Origin: Bulleidia extructa W1219
GTDB taxonomy: Bacteria; Bacillota_I; Bacilli_A; Erysipelotrichales; Erysipelotrichaceae
NCBI RefSeq assembly: GCF_000177375.1
Contig: NZ_ADFR01000007.1
Coordinates: 1 to 64,000 of the forward strand
Reading direction: 5' to 3'
DNA length: 64,000 nt
This document shows positions 55,231 to 64,000 of this stretch, in pieces (the stretch's first letter is position 1; each line of letters begins with the position of its first letter). The notes below the pieces were generated by a model. The model made no database searches. It worked only from the letters and a program-made list of their open reading frames with translations, and had not been told where the DNA came from. Made by a program: the position numbers and the translations under genes.

Positions 55231-57614
55231 ACGATCTTAGTATCGCTTGACATTGTTTTTCCAATTCATGAAGAATGACCTCATGAACTTCACTTACTTC
55301 CGCGTCTTGTAAAGTATGATCTGCATCTTGGTAACGAATTCTTAACGCAACAGACTTATACCCTTTTTCCACATGTTCCCCTTCATAAATATCAAAAATA
55401 TCGACTTGGCGAACAATTTTCTTACCATATTGACGGATCGTATCCACCATTTTTTTGTGCCGGAACATCTTTTTTAACCACTAAGGCAATATCACGATCA
55501 ATTGATGGATAACGATCTAATTCTTTGAAGTGAAGGCGATCTATTTTAGCTTGATAGAACACTTCTAAATCTATTTCAGCATATAAGGCTTCTTTTAAAG
55601 AATATTCTTTCTGAAGTTTTGGATGCACTTCACCAAAAACACCTAAGAATTGACCATCCAGATTCACCAAGGCCGATCGATAAGGGTGAAAATGATCGTC
55701 ATACCGATTATTTTCATTGATTTCAATCCGCTCTTGAGGCAAACCAAACTTCTCTAACCAGCTCATTATAATGCCCTTTAGAGTATAGAAGTCACTCTTC
55801 TCTTCTAATCCAAACAGTTTATCTTCTTGGTAATTTCCTTCTAAGAAAATCGCTAGACGTTCCTGTTCAGATCCTTTCGCATATACCTTTGAAATTTCAT
55901 AAAAAGCTAATGGATAATTCTTATGAGCAATATTGTATTGAGCACTCGCTAAAACAGATCTCATTAAAGATGTTCGAATATGGCTTCTTGCTTCCGACAT
56001 CGGCATGGATAAAACAATGGCTTCACCCAAAGGCCATAGGGACTTTTCACTTTCTTCTTTTGATTGCAAAGTATAAGTTACTATTTCTTGTAAGCCTAAA
56101 GAAATCAATGTTTCTCGAGTCTTTCGCTTCGCTACCTGACGTTCATTTCTTTCACCAACATTAGCTTCCATGCGTGGCAAAGTTGTTTCTAAATCATCGT
56201 ATCCTAATAAACGAATCACTTCTTCTTGTACGTCCGCAGCCAACTCCATATCCCTTCTATAGCTTGGAATATGACAAACCACTTCATCGCCTTGAACTAA
56301 CGGCGCAAAATTCAATCTTTCCAGCACTGAAGTCACTTGATTCATAGTGAATTTTGTTCCTAAAACCTGATTTAAACGGGTCAAAGATTCCTTAATTTTA
56401 ATTGGTGTATAGCCATCATGACCCACTTCAACCGTTTCTTCAATTTCTCCGCCATCAGCCCATTCCACTAATAAATCCGTCGCTCTTTGAATAGCTTGTT
56501 GAGCCGCTAAAGGGTCAATACCCTTAATAAAACGAGAAGCAGCTTCGGTCACCAAATTTAAACGAATAGAAGTATGACGAATTTGAACAGGAGAGAAATG
56601 AGCCGCTTCCATAAAAATAGCCACCGTTTCATCATCAATCATGGATTCTTCTCCACCCATGATGCCGGCAATTCCGGCAAAAGTACCATTCGTTTCAATC
56701 ACAATATCTTCCGATTCTAATTGAAATTCCATTCCATCAAGAGCTTTAATCTTCTCCCGACGACCATCTACCACCTCAATAGAATGGTTTTTTAATTTAT
56801 TCAATTGATAGAAATGAAGCGGTTGTCCCGTTTCCAACATCACATAATTTGAGATATCGACCACATTATTGATACTGTTGATTCCCGAAGAAATCAATAC
56901 TTCTTTTAACCATTTCGGACTAGGTCCTACCTTGATATGACCAATCACTTTTCCTAAATAATAAGGAGCTTTTTCACTCTTTAATACAACTTGAAAAGAA
57001 GAAGGTTTTTCAACATGCTTTTGAAGTTCAGGCAGTGTCACTTTACGACCAACAATAGCGGCCACTTCTCTTGCCATTGCCCAAATAGATAAACAATCTG
57101 ATCGATTAGCGGTTAAAGAAACATCTAAAATCGTATCGTCTAGGCCAAGATAAGCCAACACATCTGTTTCCCCAACTGGTGCTTCTTGAGGCAATTCTTC
57201 TATCCCATTGATTTGTGCTTCATTGAGAAGTTTCAAATCCACCCCTAATTCTTTTAAACTGCATAACATGCCATAAGATTCCAACCCATGAAGAGATTTA
57301 GCACTAATTTCACCAATCGGTAATTTTGCACCAGGCAAAGCCACAATAACCTTTAAACCAGATCGGCAATTTGGTGCTCCACAAATAATTTGTTTCACAT
57401 CATGATTAGAAATACGAACTTGTGCTTTATGCAAATGCGTTTCCGGAATCAAGTCTGATTCAATAATTTCACCAATCACCAAACCACTGGCATTCGCCAA
57501 AGTATTCAACCCTTCCACCTCATGACCAGAACGGGTTAATGATTGTGCCAATTCAGTCGGAGAAATTCCCTTTAAATCCACATATTGAGATAACCAGTTA
57601 TAACTTAATTTCAT
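55229..57614 (-). CDS. pheT: Phenylalanyl-tRNA synthetase beta subunit, frame broken near the 3' end
   Basis: The 730-residue frame from 57614 contains the tRNA-binding EMAP-type domain (about 40-150), B3/B4 editing region, B5 domain and the catalytic-like core. It then reads into a wrong frame at a run of seven A (55450-55456) and stops at 55422 after NGGYDPSIW. The C-terminal anticodon-binding FDX-ACB domain (MVDTIRQYGKKIVRQVDIFD, VALRIRYQDADHTLQ) continues in the +1 frame to 55229. With six A the join is seamless (PAQK-MVDTIR). The enzyme is essential, so a sequencing or assembly error, or slippage, is more likely than true loss. It follows pheS by 13 bases. Confidence 0.92.
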
Positions 57615-57627
57615 CTTTTCTTTCCCC

Positions 57628-58665
57628 CTAGTCTAATTCCCGAAACTGATCCAAGAATCGAGTATCATTGGTATAGAAATGGCGGATATCATCAATGCCA
57701 TATTTCAACATGGCTACCCTTTCTAAGCCGACTCCAAACGCAAAACCATTATATTTTTTAGAATCAAAACCATTCATTTCTAACACTTTTGGATGAACCA
57801 TTCCTGCTCCCAAAATTTCAATCCAACCGGATTGTTTACAAACATGGCATCCCTTGCTTTCACAAAACGGACAAGACACATCCACTTCAACCGATGGTTC
57901 TGTAAAAGGAAAATAAGAAGGGCGGAAACGAATTTGTCTACCCTTACCAAACATGGTATTGGCTAAAGCTAATAAAGTGCCTTTTAAATCCGATAAACGA
58001 ATATCTTCTCCTACAACCAAGCCTTCACATTGCATAAATTGATGAGAATGAGTCGCATCATCATCATCACGACGATAAACCTTTCCAGGACAAATCAATT
58101 TAATTGGCCCCTTCCCTTTCGCTTTTTCCAATTCTCTCATTTGCATGGCTGTAGTATGTGTTCTTAATAACGTATTAGGATCAATGTAAAAAGTATCTTG
58201 CATATCTCTGGCCGGATGATCTTTAGGAATGTTTGCTAATTCAAAATTATAATGATCCAATTCCACCTCCGGTCCATCTGCAATGGTATATCCCATCCCT
58301 AAAAATAACTCTTCAATACCATCTTGAATCGCTAATAAAGGATGTTTACTACCCATTTTTCTTTGATGACCTCTTAAACTAATATCAATTTTTTCTTTTT
58401 CTAAGCGAGCACTCAACTGTTTTTCTTCCAATATCTGTTGTGCCTGTTCTATCGCTTTAGAAACACTTTGTTTTAAAGTATTCACTTCTTGTCCAAAAAC
58501 GGGTTTTTCTTCCTTTGGCAATTCCTTCATTTGGCTCATCAAAGCCTGCACAGAGCCTTTTTTTCCTAAGTAATCAATTCTTAATTGATTTAAAGCATTT
58601 AAATCTTTAGCTTCTTGAATCTTTTTTAAAGCTACTTCTTGTAATTGTTGGATTGATTTGTTCAT
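57628..58665 (-). CDS. pheS: Phenylalanyl-tRNA synthetase alpha subunit
   Basis: The 345-residue catalytic subunit has motif 2 ([20 protein letters not shown], followed by [10 protein letters not shown]) and motif 3 ([20 protein letters not shown]), an N-terminal coiled-coil, and a Cys-rich stretch [17 protein letters not shown] that appears to be a zinc-knuckle insertion. I start at the ATG at 58665 after AAAGGAA; 12 more residues upstream overlap the T-box terminator. It charges tRNA-Phe with PheT and is regulated by the T-box leader. Confidence 0.96.
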   Translation of the reverse strand: MNKSIQQLQEVALKKIQEAKDLNALNQLRIDYLGKKGSVQALMSQMKELPKEEKPVFGQEVNTLKQSVSKAIEQAQQILEEKQLSARLEKEKIDISLRGHQRKMGSKHPLLAIQDGIEELFLGMGYTIADGPEVELDHYNFELANIPKDHPARDMQDTFYIDPNTLLRTHTTAMQMRELEKAKGKGPIKLICPGKVYRRDDDDATHSHQFMQCEGLVVGEDIRLSDLKGTLLALANTMFGKGRQIRFRPSYFPFTEPSVEVDVSCPFCESKGCHVCKQSGWIEILGAGMVHPKVLEMNGFDSKKYNGFAFGVGLERVAMLKYGIDDIRHFYTNDTRFLDQFRELD

Positions 58666-58679
58666 CGTATTCCTTTCTC

Positions 58680-58905
58680 CATAAAAAAACATTCCTGACA
58701 TTCAGGAACGTAAGTATACGCGGTACCATCCTGTTTCGTATGCTTTTCATACGCAACTTGATTACGCTTAACGGGCGTTAGCGGAGAGGATTAGTCTCAC
58801 TCCAAAAGTGAATTCACTTTCTCAACTAGAATCCCTTTTCAGCTACCGGAATCTCTCTAACTAATTGACTTGAAAGTTACTACTCTTTTATCGCTGTATT
58901 ACTTA
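58680..58905 (-). promoter_or_regulatory. T-box leader of pheST
   Basis: The reverse strand carries the T-box sequence GGATGGTACCGCG, near 58720, followed by a terminator: ACGTTCCTGA pairs with TCAGGAATGT and runs into seven T (58683-58709). Upstream lie the Stem I region with AGTAGTAAC-type and GGAGTGAGAC elements and a probable UUC (Phe) specifier in GTGAATTCACTTT. Uncharged tRNA-Phe would stabilise the antiterminator. Confidence 0.9.
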
Positions 58906-58906
58906 G

Positions 58907-58935
58907 ATTATAGAAATAAATCAGCTCATTTTCAA
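58907..58935 (-). promoter_or_regulatory. Promoter of pheST
   Basis: TTGAAA (58930-58935), 17 bases, TATAAT (58907-58912) on the reverse strand, just before the T-box leader. Confidence 0.85.
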
Positions 58936-58946
58936 TATTTTTTAGT

Positions 58947-59612
58947 CTAACTTTCTTGATACGTGTGATAAGCTTCATAAAGTTCATCTATCTGAGTTGG
59001 TTGAAATAGATAAGCATCACCTAAAGGGAACAATTCTCCTTCTTCATCAATAAAACCGGCATTTTCTCCTAAAGCAATCACTAACCGATCTTTATCTTCT
59101 AATACATTCAAGATACTTCGTAAACTTTCTAGGCTTTCAATATAATGAAGAAATACATCAAAGTTTGTTAGACTTTTCAAATCACTTTCAATAGGACAAA
59201 GTTGGCTATCTTCCAAAAATAGATAAATCATGGATCCAATCAATATTTTTGTTTTCTCATAATGTTTAACAGCAGAAATCAGATGAAAATCCACCAAACG
59301 ATGATGGGCTAAATGAGCATCATTTCCAACAAAAATAAAGACATCACAATTCTCCAATGCCCTCTTGATTTTAGAAACGTTGTGTTCTACTAACCGACAA
59401 AAAGTGATTTGAGTTTTCAAAACTCCATAACGCAAAAGAGAGCGGGCAATTTCTTTTTGACTTAAGACTTCTACGCTTTCTCCAATCATTTGAAATTCCT
59501 CTCGAATGCAAGTCAGAACAAAAACACGTTTTTCTTGATTCAAAACATCTAAAAGATCCTCAACTAACCAAGATTGCGCTAAAGAAACAGTGGATAAAAT
59601 GATTTGTTTCAT
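58947..59612 (-). CDS. Uncharacterised alpha/beta protein, possibly peptidase S51-like
   Basis: The 221-residue protein has a Rossmann-like start (IILSTVSLAQSWLVEDLLDV, then VFVLTC) and NCDVFIFVGNDAHLAHHR. The C-terminal ALGENAGFIDEEGELFPLGDAYL resembles the end of peptidase E/S51 proteins, but the Ser-containing nucleophile elbow is not clear (ILIGSMIYLF). Soluble and cytoplasmic. AAGGAG precedes the ATG. It is divergent from acyP. Assignment is tentative. Confidence 0.6.
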   Translation of the reverse strand: MKQIILSTVSLAQSWLVEDLLDVLNQEKRVFVLTCIREEFQMIGESVEVLSQKEIARSLLRYGVLKTQITFCRLVEHNVSKIKRALENCDVFIFVGNDAHLAHHRLVDFHLISAVKHYEKTKILIGSMIYLFLEDSQLCPIESDLKSLTNFDVFLHYIESLESLRSILNVLEDKDRLVIALGENAGFIDEEGELFPLGDAYLFQPTQIDELYEAYHTYQES

Positions 59613-59660
59613 AAAGACTCCTTGTCTTTAGTATAGCTTTTCATCCATAATATTTATAGT

Positions 59661-59933
59661 ATGAAGCGTTATTATGGGATAGTAAGTGGCCGTGTGCAAG
59701 GGGTTGGTTTTCGTTATTTTTGTCAATACAATGCTTTGCGACTTGATTTAACCGGGTCAGTCAAAAATTTGAGCAATGGAAATGTTGAATTTTACATACA
59801 AGGAGATGAATCTAAAATCTTAATCTTTTTAGACCGGATTCAACGAGGTGATGGTCGTTTTATTCAAGTAGAAGATTATCAAATTAAAGAAATGGATCCC
59901 GTTCTTAATGAAAAAGGATTTGGCTATTATTGA
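59661..59933 (+). CDS. acyP: Acylphosphatase
   Basis: The 90-residue protein has the family signature YGIVSGRVQGVGFRYF with catalytic Arg and LTGSVKNLSNGNVEFYIQG with catalytic Asn. It hydrolyses acyl phosphates. No ribosome site precedes the ATG. TAATAT lies seven bases upstream, so the mRNA may be leaderless or nearly so. It is transcribed toward adhE. Confidence 0.93.
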   Translation: MKRYYGIVSGRVQGVGFRYFCQYNALRLDLTGSVKNLSNGNVEFYIQGDESKILIFLDRIQRGDGRFIQVEDYQIKEMDPVLNEKGFGYY

Positions 59934-60036
59934 TTTTGGTTGATAGAAATATCAACCTTTTTTCTAGGTAACTGGAAACGATTAGATGAAATGAGGAATT
60001 GGAATCGCTTACATGTGAAAAAAATAATAAATGCTA

Positions 60037-60064
60037 TTGCAATCCTTTTCCGACCATGTAAAAT
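60037..60064 (+). promoter_or_regulatory. Promoter of adhE with a possible Rex half-site
   Basis: TTGCAA (60037-60042), 16 bases, TAAAAT (60059-60064). Just downstream, TTGTGAAAACAATAA (about 60070-60084) begins with a good Rex half-site; the second half is weak, so redox control by Rex is possible only. Confidence 0.6.
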
Positions 60065-60098
60065 AGTATTTGTGAAAACAATAACGAAGGAGAAAGTT

Positions 60099-62729
60099 AT
60101 GTCAGAGAAAATGTTAAGTCCTCAAGAAGAAGTCAACGAATTGGTCACTAAAGCATTAGTTGCACTAGATGATTACGCTGACTATGATCAGAAAAAAATC
60201 GACTATATCGTGGCTAAAGCCACGGTCGCCGCTCTTGATCAACATGGTACCCTAGCTCGTTTAGCAGTAGAAGAAACCGGTCGTGGTGTCTTTGAAGATA
60301 AGGCCACTAAAAACCTATTCGCTTGTGAATACATGGTGAACTATATGCGCCATTTAAAAACCGTTGGTGTCATCAGTGAAGATCCTGTCACAGGCATTAC
60401 TGAAGTAGCTGAACCGGTGGGTGTTATTGCCGGTTTAACCCCTGTTACTAACCCCACTTCAACGGCTATTTTTAAAAGTCTGATTTCCTTAAAAACAAGA
60501 AATCCCATTATCTTTGCGTTCCATCCTAATGCTCAAAAATCTTCTGCTGAAGCAGCTCGTATCGTTTACGAAGCCGCAGTCAATGCTGGTGCCCCTAAGA
60601 ATTGTATTCAATGGATTGAACATCCTTCCATGGATGCGACTTCCGCTTTGATGAATCATAGTGGTGTTTCCACCATTTTAGCAACCGGTGGTAATGCGAT
60701 GGTTAAGGCGGCGTATAGTTGTGGCAAACCTGCCTTAGGTGTTGGAGCCGGTAATGCCCCTGCTTACATTGAAGCAACTGCCCACATCAAACAAGCTGTC
60801 AACGATATTGCCATGTCAAAAGCTTTCGATAACGGTATGATTTGTGCTTCTGAACAAACCGTCATTGTCGATAAAGAAATTTATGATGATGTCAAAGAAG
60901 AATTCAAACATTATAATGTGCACTTCTGCAATGCAAAGGAAAAGAAATTATTAGAGAAATATATGTTTGGTTTTGAAGCCAATTCAAAAGATGTTGAACA
61001 AGCCAAATTAAATAGTGCTGTAGCGGGTAAAGCAGCTGCTTGGATTGCCGAACAAGCCGGATTCACAGTGGATCCTAAAACTTCTATCTTGATTGCCGAA
61101 ATCAAAGAACCGGGTGTCAAAGAACCTTTATCTCGTGAAAAATTATCTCCTGTTCTAGCCATGGAAAAAGCAGATAACATCGTTGATGGTTTCAATAAAG
61201 CTGAAGCAACTGTTATGTTAAATGGAATAGGTCATACCGCTGCTATCCATACCAGAAATGAAGAATTAGCGAAAGAATTTGGAAAACGTATGAAAGCTTG
61301 CCGCCTTATTTGGAATTCTCCTACAACCTTTGGTGGTATTGGTAATATCTATAACTCCTTCATCCCATCCTTAACCCTAGGTTGTGGATCATATGGACAT
61401 AACTCAGTATCTGGCAATGTTGGTCCAATCAACTTAATCAATGTCAAAAAGATAGGAAAGAGAAGAAATACAATGCAATGGTTCAAAATTCCAAGCAAGA
61501 TTTATATCGAACAAAATTCCATCACTTACTTACGCGATATGCGTGAAATCTCACGTGCCTTCATCGTGACAGATCGCACCATGGTTGACTTAGGTTATGT
61601 GCAACGCATTCGTGAACAATTAGCCTCTCGTGACAATCAAGTTCAAGTTCAATTGTTCTGTGATGTTGAACCGGATCCAAGCTTACAAACCGTTAAGAAA
61701 GGATGGGAATTGATGCAATCCTTTAAACCGGATACCATTATTGCTTTAGGTGGTGGATCCGCTATGGATGCAGCTAAGGGTATGTGGCTTTTCTATGAAC
61801 ATCCGGAAGTCGATTTCGCCGATTTGAAACAAAAATTCATGGACGTTCGTAAGCGTGCTTTCCAATACCCTGAATTAGGAAAGAAATCAAACCTAGTCTG
61901 TATCCCAACAACTTCCGGTACCGGTTCTGAAGTTTCTCCATTTGCGGTCATTACTGATAAAGAAAAGAACTTGAAGTATCCATTAGCAGACTATTCCTTA
62001 ACACCAACCGTAGCCATCGTGGATCCTGCTTTAGTGATGAACTTACCTTCTAAAGTAACAGCTGATTCCGGTATGGATGTTCTAACTCATGCTTGTGAAG
62101 CTTATGTTTCCGTTATGGCAACTGACTATACCGATGCCTTAGCTCTTAAAGCTGTCACTATGGTCTTCCAATACTTATCTCGTGCTGTTCATAACGGAGC
62201 TAAAGATGAAGAAGCTCGTGAAAAGATGCATAACGCTTCCACTATGGCAGGTATGGCTTTTGCGAATGCTTACTTAGGGATGTGCCACTCTCTCTCTCAT
62301 AAAATAGGAGCTGAATTCCACACCGTTCATGGAAGAACATGTGCAACCTTCTTACCTTATGTGATCCGCTATAATGGTACGAAACCTGAAAAACCGGGTT
62401 TATGGCCTAAGTACCAATATTACAATGCTGATGAACGTTATTGTGAATTGGCGCATGCCATCGGATTGAAGTTTAAAACGATTCAAGAAGGAGTTGAAAA
62501 GTTTGCACAAGCCGTCCATGACTTAGGCGTTGATGTTGGGATGGAAATGAATTTCAAATCGCAAGGTATTGATGAAAAAACTTGGGATGAAAAGAGAGAA
62601 AAAATCGCTTACTTAGCGTATGAAGATCAATGTTCCCCAGCAAACCCTCGGGTGCCAATGATTCAAGATATGATGGATATCTTAAAAGCCGCTTATACAG
62701 GTGAAATCATCACTTACGATCACCACTAA
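60099..62729 (+). CDS. adhE: Bifunctional acetaldehyde-CoA/alcohol dehydrogenase
   Basis: The 876-residue enzyme reduces acetyl-CoA to acetaldehyde to ethanol with two NADH. Residues about 1-450 form the CoA-acylating aldehyde dehydrogenase with the active Cys in [14 protein letters not shown] and nucleotide region [12 protein letters not shown]. Residues about 465-876 form the Fe-dependent alcohol dehydrogenase ([13 protein letters not shown], metal residues in [13 protein letters not shown] and [17 protein letters not shown]). The correct start is the ATG at 60099 after AAGGAG; the frame opens earlier but lacks a ribosome site. Adjacent to no other ethanol genes. Confidence 0.97.
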   Translation: MSEKMLSPQEEVNELVTKALVALDDYADYDQKKIDYIVAKATVAALDQHGTLARLAVEETGRGVFEDKATKNLFACEYMVNYMRHLKTVGVISEDPVTGITEVAEPVGVIAGLTPVTNPTSTAIFKSLISLKTRNPIIFAFHPNAQKSSAEAARIVYEAAVNAGAPKNCIQWIEHPSMDATSALMNHSGVSTILATGGNAMVKAAYSCGKPALGVGAGNAPAYIEATAHIKQAVNDIAMSKAFDNGMICASEQTVIVDKEIYDDVKEEFKHYNVHFCNAKEKKLLEKYMFGFEANSKDVEQAKLNSAVAGKAAAWIAEQAGFTVDPKTSILIAEIKEPGVKEPLSREKLSPVLAMEKADNIVDGFNKAEATVMLNGIGHTAAIHTRNEELAKEFGKRMKACRLIWNSPTTFGGIGNIYNSFIPSLTLGCGSYGHNSVSGNVGPINLINVKKIGKRRNTMQWFKIPSKIYIEQNSITYLRDMREISRAFIVTDRTMVDLGYVQRIREQLASRDNQVQVQLFCDVEPDPSLQTVKKGWELMQSFKPDTIIALGGGSAMDAAKGMWLFYEHPEVDFADLKQKFMDVRKRAFQYPELGKKSNLVCIPTTSGTGSEVSPFAVITDKEKNLKYPLADYSLTPTVAIVDPALVMNLPSKVTADSGMDVLTHACEAYVSVMATDYTDALALKAVTMVFQYLSRAVHNGAKDEEAREKMHNASTMAGMAFANAYLGMCHSLSHKIGAEFHTVHGRTCATFLPYVIRYNGTKPEKPGLWPKYQYYNADERYCELAHAIGLKFKTIQEGVEKFAQAVHDLGVDVGMEMNFKSQGIDEKTWDEKREKIAYLAYEDQCSPANPRVPMIQDMMDILKAAYTGEIITYDHH

Positions 62730-62734
62730 AAAGT

Positions 62735-62768
62735 TAAAAGGCAGTATGATCAAATACTGCCTTTTTCT
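62735..62768 (+). terminator. Terminator of adhE
   Basis: AAAGGCAGTAT and ATACTGCCTTT pair perfectly around GATCAA, followed by T residues; it also suits the converging dps-like gene. Confidence 0.92.
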
Positions 62769-62791
62769 TTGCCGAAAAATAAACACTAAGC

Positions 62792-63226
62792 TTACTTGTA
62801 TAAAAATTGTTTCAACATCCAGATTTGTTTGCTGTAAGAAGAAATATAGTCATCCATTTTGGCAGAAACTAAATAATTATCCTCCTCATCTGCTGCTTTC
62901 TTAATTGCTTTAACTTCCATCAAAAGACTTTCAAAATCATTCTTCACTTCTTTTAATACTAAGTCTACTTCCCCATGGAATTCATTCTTAGATTCTTGAA
63001 TATTGGATAACGATTTAAAATCAGTTAATAAAGAAACCGGCTTCCCTTCATTCATTAAAATCATTTCAGCTACTTCATCCACCTGTTCAGATACCATGTC
63101 GTAATATTCTTCTAACTTAGCGTGTATTTGAAAGAACATTTCTCCTGCAACATACCAGTGAAAACTTTGTAGTTTGTGATAAAAAACTTCTAAATCAGCC
63201 AATAATACATTTAATTGATCGTTCAT
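62792..63226 (-). CDS. Dps/ferritin-like DNA-protection protein
   Basis: The 144-residue four-helix protein has the Dps ferroxidase pattern: LQSFHWYVAGEMFFQIHAKLEE (quoted FHWYVAGEMFFQIHAKLEE) with His and Glu ligands, then YDMVSEQVDEVAEMIL. Dps proteins store iron and protect DNA from peroxide. I start at the ATG at 63226 after AGGAGG; eight upstream residues lack a site. Converges with adhE. Confidence 0.93.
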   Translation of the reverse strand: MNDQLNVLLADLEVFYHKLQSFHWYVAGEMFFQIHAKLEEYYDMVSEQVDEVAEMILMNEGKPVSLLTDFKSLSNIQESKNEFHGEVDLVLKEVKNDFESLLMEVKAIKKAADEEDNYLVSAKMDDYISSYSKQIWMLKQFLYK

Positions 63227-63317
63227 ATTTTTCCTCCTTGGATATTTCATCCTTATGTTTAAATATTATAGCCAAAATCAAAGTAATAATAGTATTTAAT
63301 AGTCAATTAATTGTATA

Positions 63318-63323
63318 ATATTT
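63318..63323 (+). promoter_or_regulatory. Extended -10 of the AraC-type gene
   Basis: TG followed by TATAAT in TTAATTGTATAATATT, about 17 bases before the ribosome site. The dps-like gene reads away on the other strand. Confidence 0.55.
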
Positions 63324-63339
63324 CCAAGGAGTTATTTTT

Positions 63340-64000
63340 ATGACAAAACAGAACTTCATTATTCCCTTTTTAATTGAAAAAAATGAAATAGAAGAAATTG
63401 ATGAATTAGCCCATTGGCACCATTCTTTTGAATTCATTGAGATCCTAGAAGGAGAATACCAGTGTCACGTTTCAGGCAAAACTTTTCTAGCTCATCCTGG
63501 TGATCTATGTATCATCAATCGTTCTCGGATTCATCGTATTTTAAACCAAAAAAAGGAGCGATGTCGAAAAAAAGTACTTATTTTTGATCCGGATTACTTT
63601 ATTCATAATCCGGAAATCTATCAAAAGTACGTCAAACCGCTCCAAGAAGAGACCGCCTTTTCACACATGCAATTAAAATTCAAGTCAGGAATGGGAGCTG
63701 AACTAATCCATTTAATCGACGAAATTGACCGATTAAATAGTGAAAAACCGGTCGGCTATGAAATGGAAACCATCGGTTTGATTTATCTTCTTTTAAGAAG
63801 ATTATACTTAGCCCATCACCAACAAGAAAAACTGCTTCAAGAAAACTATGACCTGAACAGTACCATTCAAAGAAAGATGACTCTTTATATTTATGAACAC
63901 TACGCAGAGCATCTAACATTAGAAAAAATTGCTCAAGCAGGTCTTGTATCTAAAAGTACCTGTATTCGTTTATTCAAAGAGTATACAGGAAAATCTCCGA
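63340..64000 (+). CDS. AraC-family regulator with cupin sensor domain, 3' end outside window
   Basis: The frame is open for 220 codons to the window edge. The N-terminal cupin-type arm has HWHHSFEFIEILEGEYQCHV and HPGDLCIINRSRIHRIL, the ligand-sensing layout of AraC regulators of sugar or stress genes. The first HTH of the AraC DNA-binding domain starts near residue 180 (IYEHYAEHLTLEKIAQAGLV, then SKSTCIRLFKEYTGKSP). The second HTH is cut off. CAAGGAG precedes the ATG. Targets unknown. Confidence 0.9.
   Translation, partial: MTKQNFIIPFLIEKNEIEEIDELAHWHHSFEFIEILEGEYQCHVSGKTFLAHPGDLCIINRSRIHRILNQKKERCRKKVLIFDPDYFIHNPEIYQKYVKPLQEETAFSHMQLKFKSGMGAELIHLIDEIDRLNSEKPVGYEMETIGLIYLLLRRLYLAHHQQEKLLQENYDLNSTIQRKMTLYIYEHYAEHLTLEKIAQAGLVSKSTCIRLFKEYTGKSP

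Noticed and set aside
59940-60098. N-terminal extension of about 53 residues on AdhE
   Set aside because: No ribosome site; it covers the adhE promoter and the composition is not protein-like. The ATG at 60099 has AAGGAG.

Overview
The window is 64 kb of AT-rich bacterial chromosome. Short intergenic spaces, intrinsic hairpin-plus-T-run terminators, GGAGG-type ribosome binding sites, CIRCE, cre, T-box and LicT-type RAT elements, and a complete sugar PTS all point to a low-GC Bacillota. The gene mix (a DUF2779-type protein also known from mollicutes, stand-alone ptsI, potABCD with a PuuR-like regulator, adhE, long-form hpf) suggests an Erysipelotrichia-like gut or oral anaerobe. That placement is inference, since no rRNA is present.

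Layout. 1-2 kb: 5' part of a secreted SpaA/Cna-B-type surface protein. 2.4-9 kb, reverse strand: ptsI, a small unknown gene, hpf, a Cas4-like/DUF2779 protein, a ROK sugar kinase and pepC. 9-12.5 kb: an accessory patch of small unrelated genes, a frame-broken DUF1877 gene and a decayed reading frame. 12.5-19.5 kb: a membrane-anchored SF2 helicase, lon under a CIRCE element, and rarA. 19.6-23.7 kb: tRNA-Leu, a P-type ATPase, a degenerate PfkB-like protein and a seven-tRNA operon. 24-28.6 kb: an LRR protein, a glucose-type PTS operon (IIA, antiterminator, IIBC) behind a RAT/terminator switch, and an HD phosphohydrolase. 28.7-33.5 kb: polyamine operon (XRE-cupin regulator, potA-B-C-D). 33.6-38.8 kb: trxA, nagB, aldose epimerase, pta (forward), a HAD phosphatase and a polytopic membrane protein. 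38.8-41.9 kb: second accessory patch with a frame-broken MerR gene. 41.9-45.6 kb: groES-groEL with CIRCE, and an M3 peptidase. 45.8-55.2 kb: maltodextrin regulon (malEFG-like transporter, LacI regulator, malQ, msmK-like ATPase) divergent from a glycogen/maltodextrin phosphorylase. 55.2-58.9 kb: pheS-pheT behind a T-box, pheT broken in a homopolymer. 59-64 kb: small genes, adhE, a Dps-like protein, and the start of an AraC regulator.

How it fits together: this is a fermentative, sugar-importing core. PTS EI, IIA and IIBC bring in hexoses; the mal system imports and phosphorolyses maltodextrins; pta and adhE dispose of acetyl-CoA and NADH; nagB feeds amino sugars to glycolysis. HrcA probably controls both GroESL and Lon. 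The most unusual signals are the tandem domain insertion splitting the TOBE region of PotA, the membrane-anchored helicase, a CIRCE element on lon, three start codons placed exactly at the expected transcription start (candidate leaderless mRNAs), and three genes broken by one base in A-runs. Two of those breaks fall on canonical -1 slippery heptamers and the third lies in essential pheT. I see no CRISPR array, complete insertion sequence or prophage.
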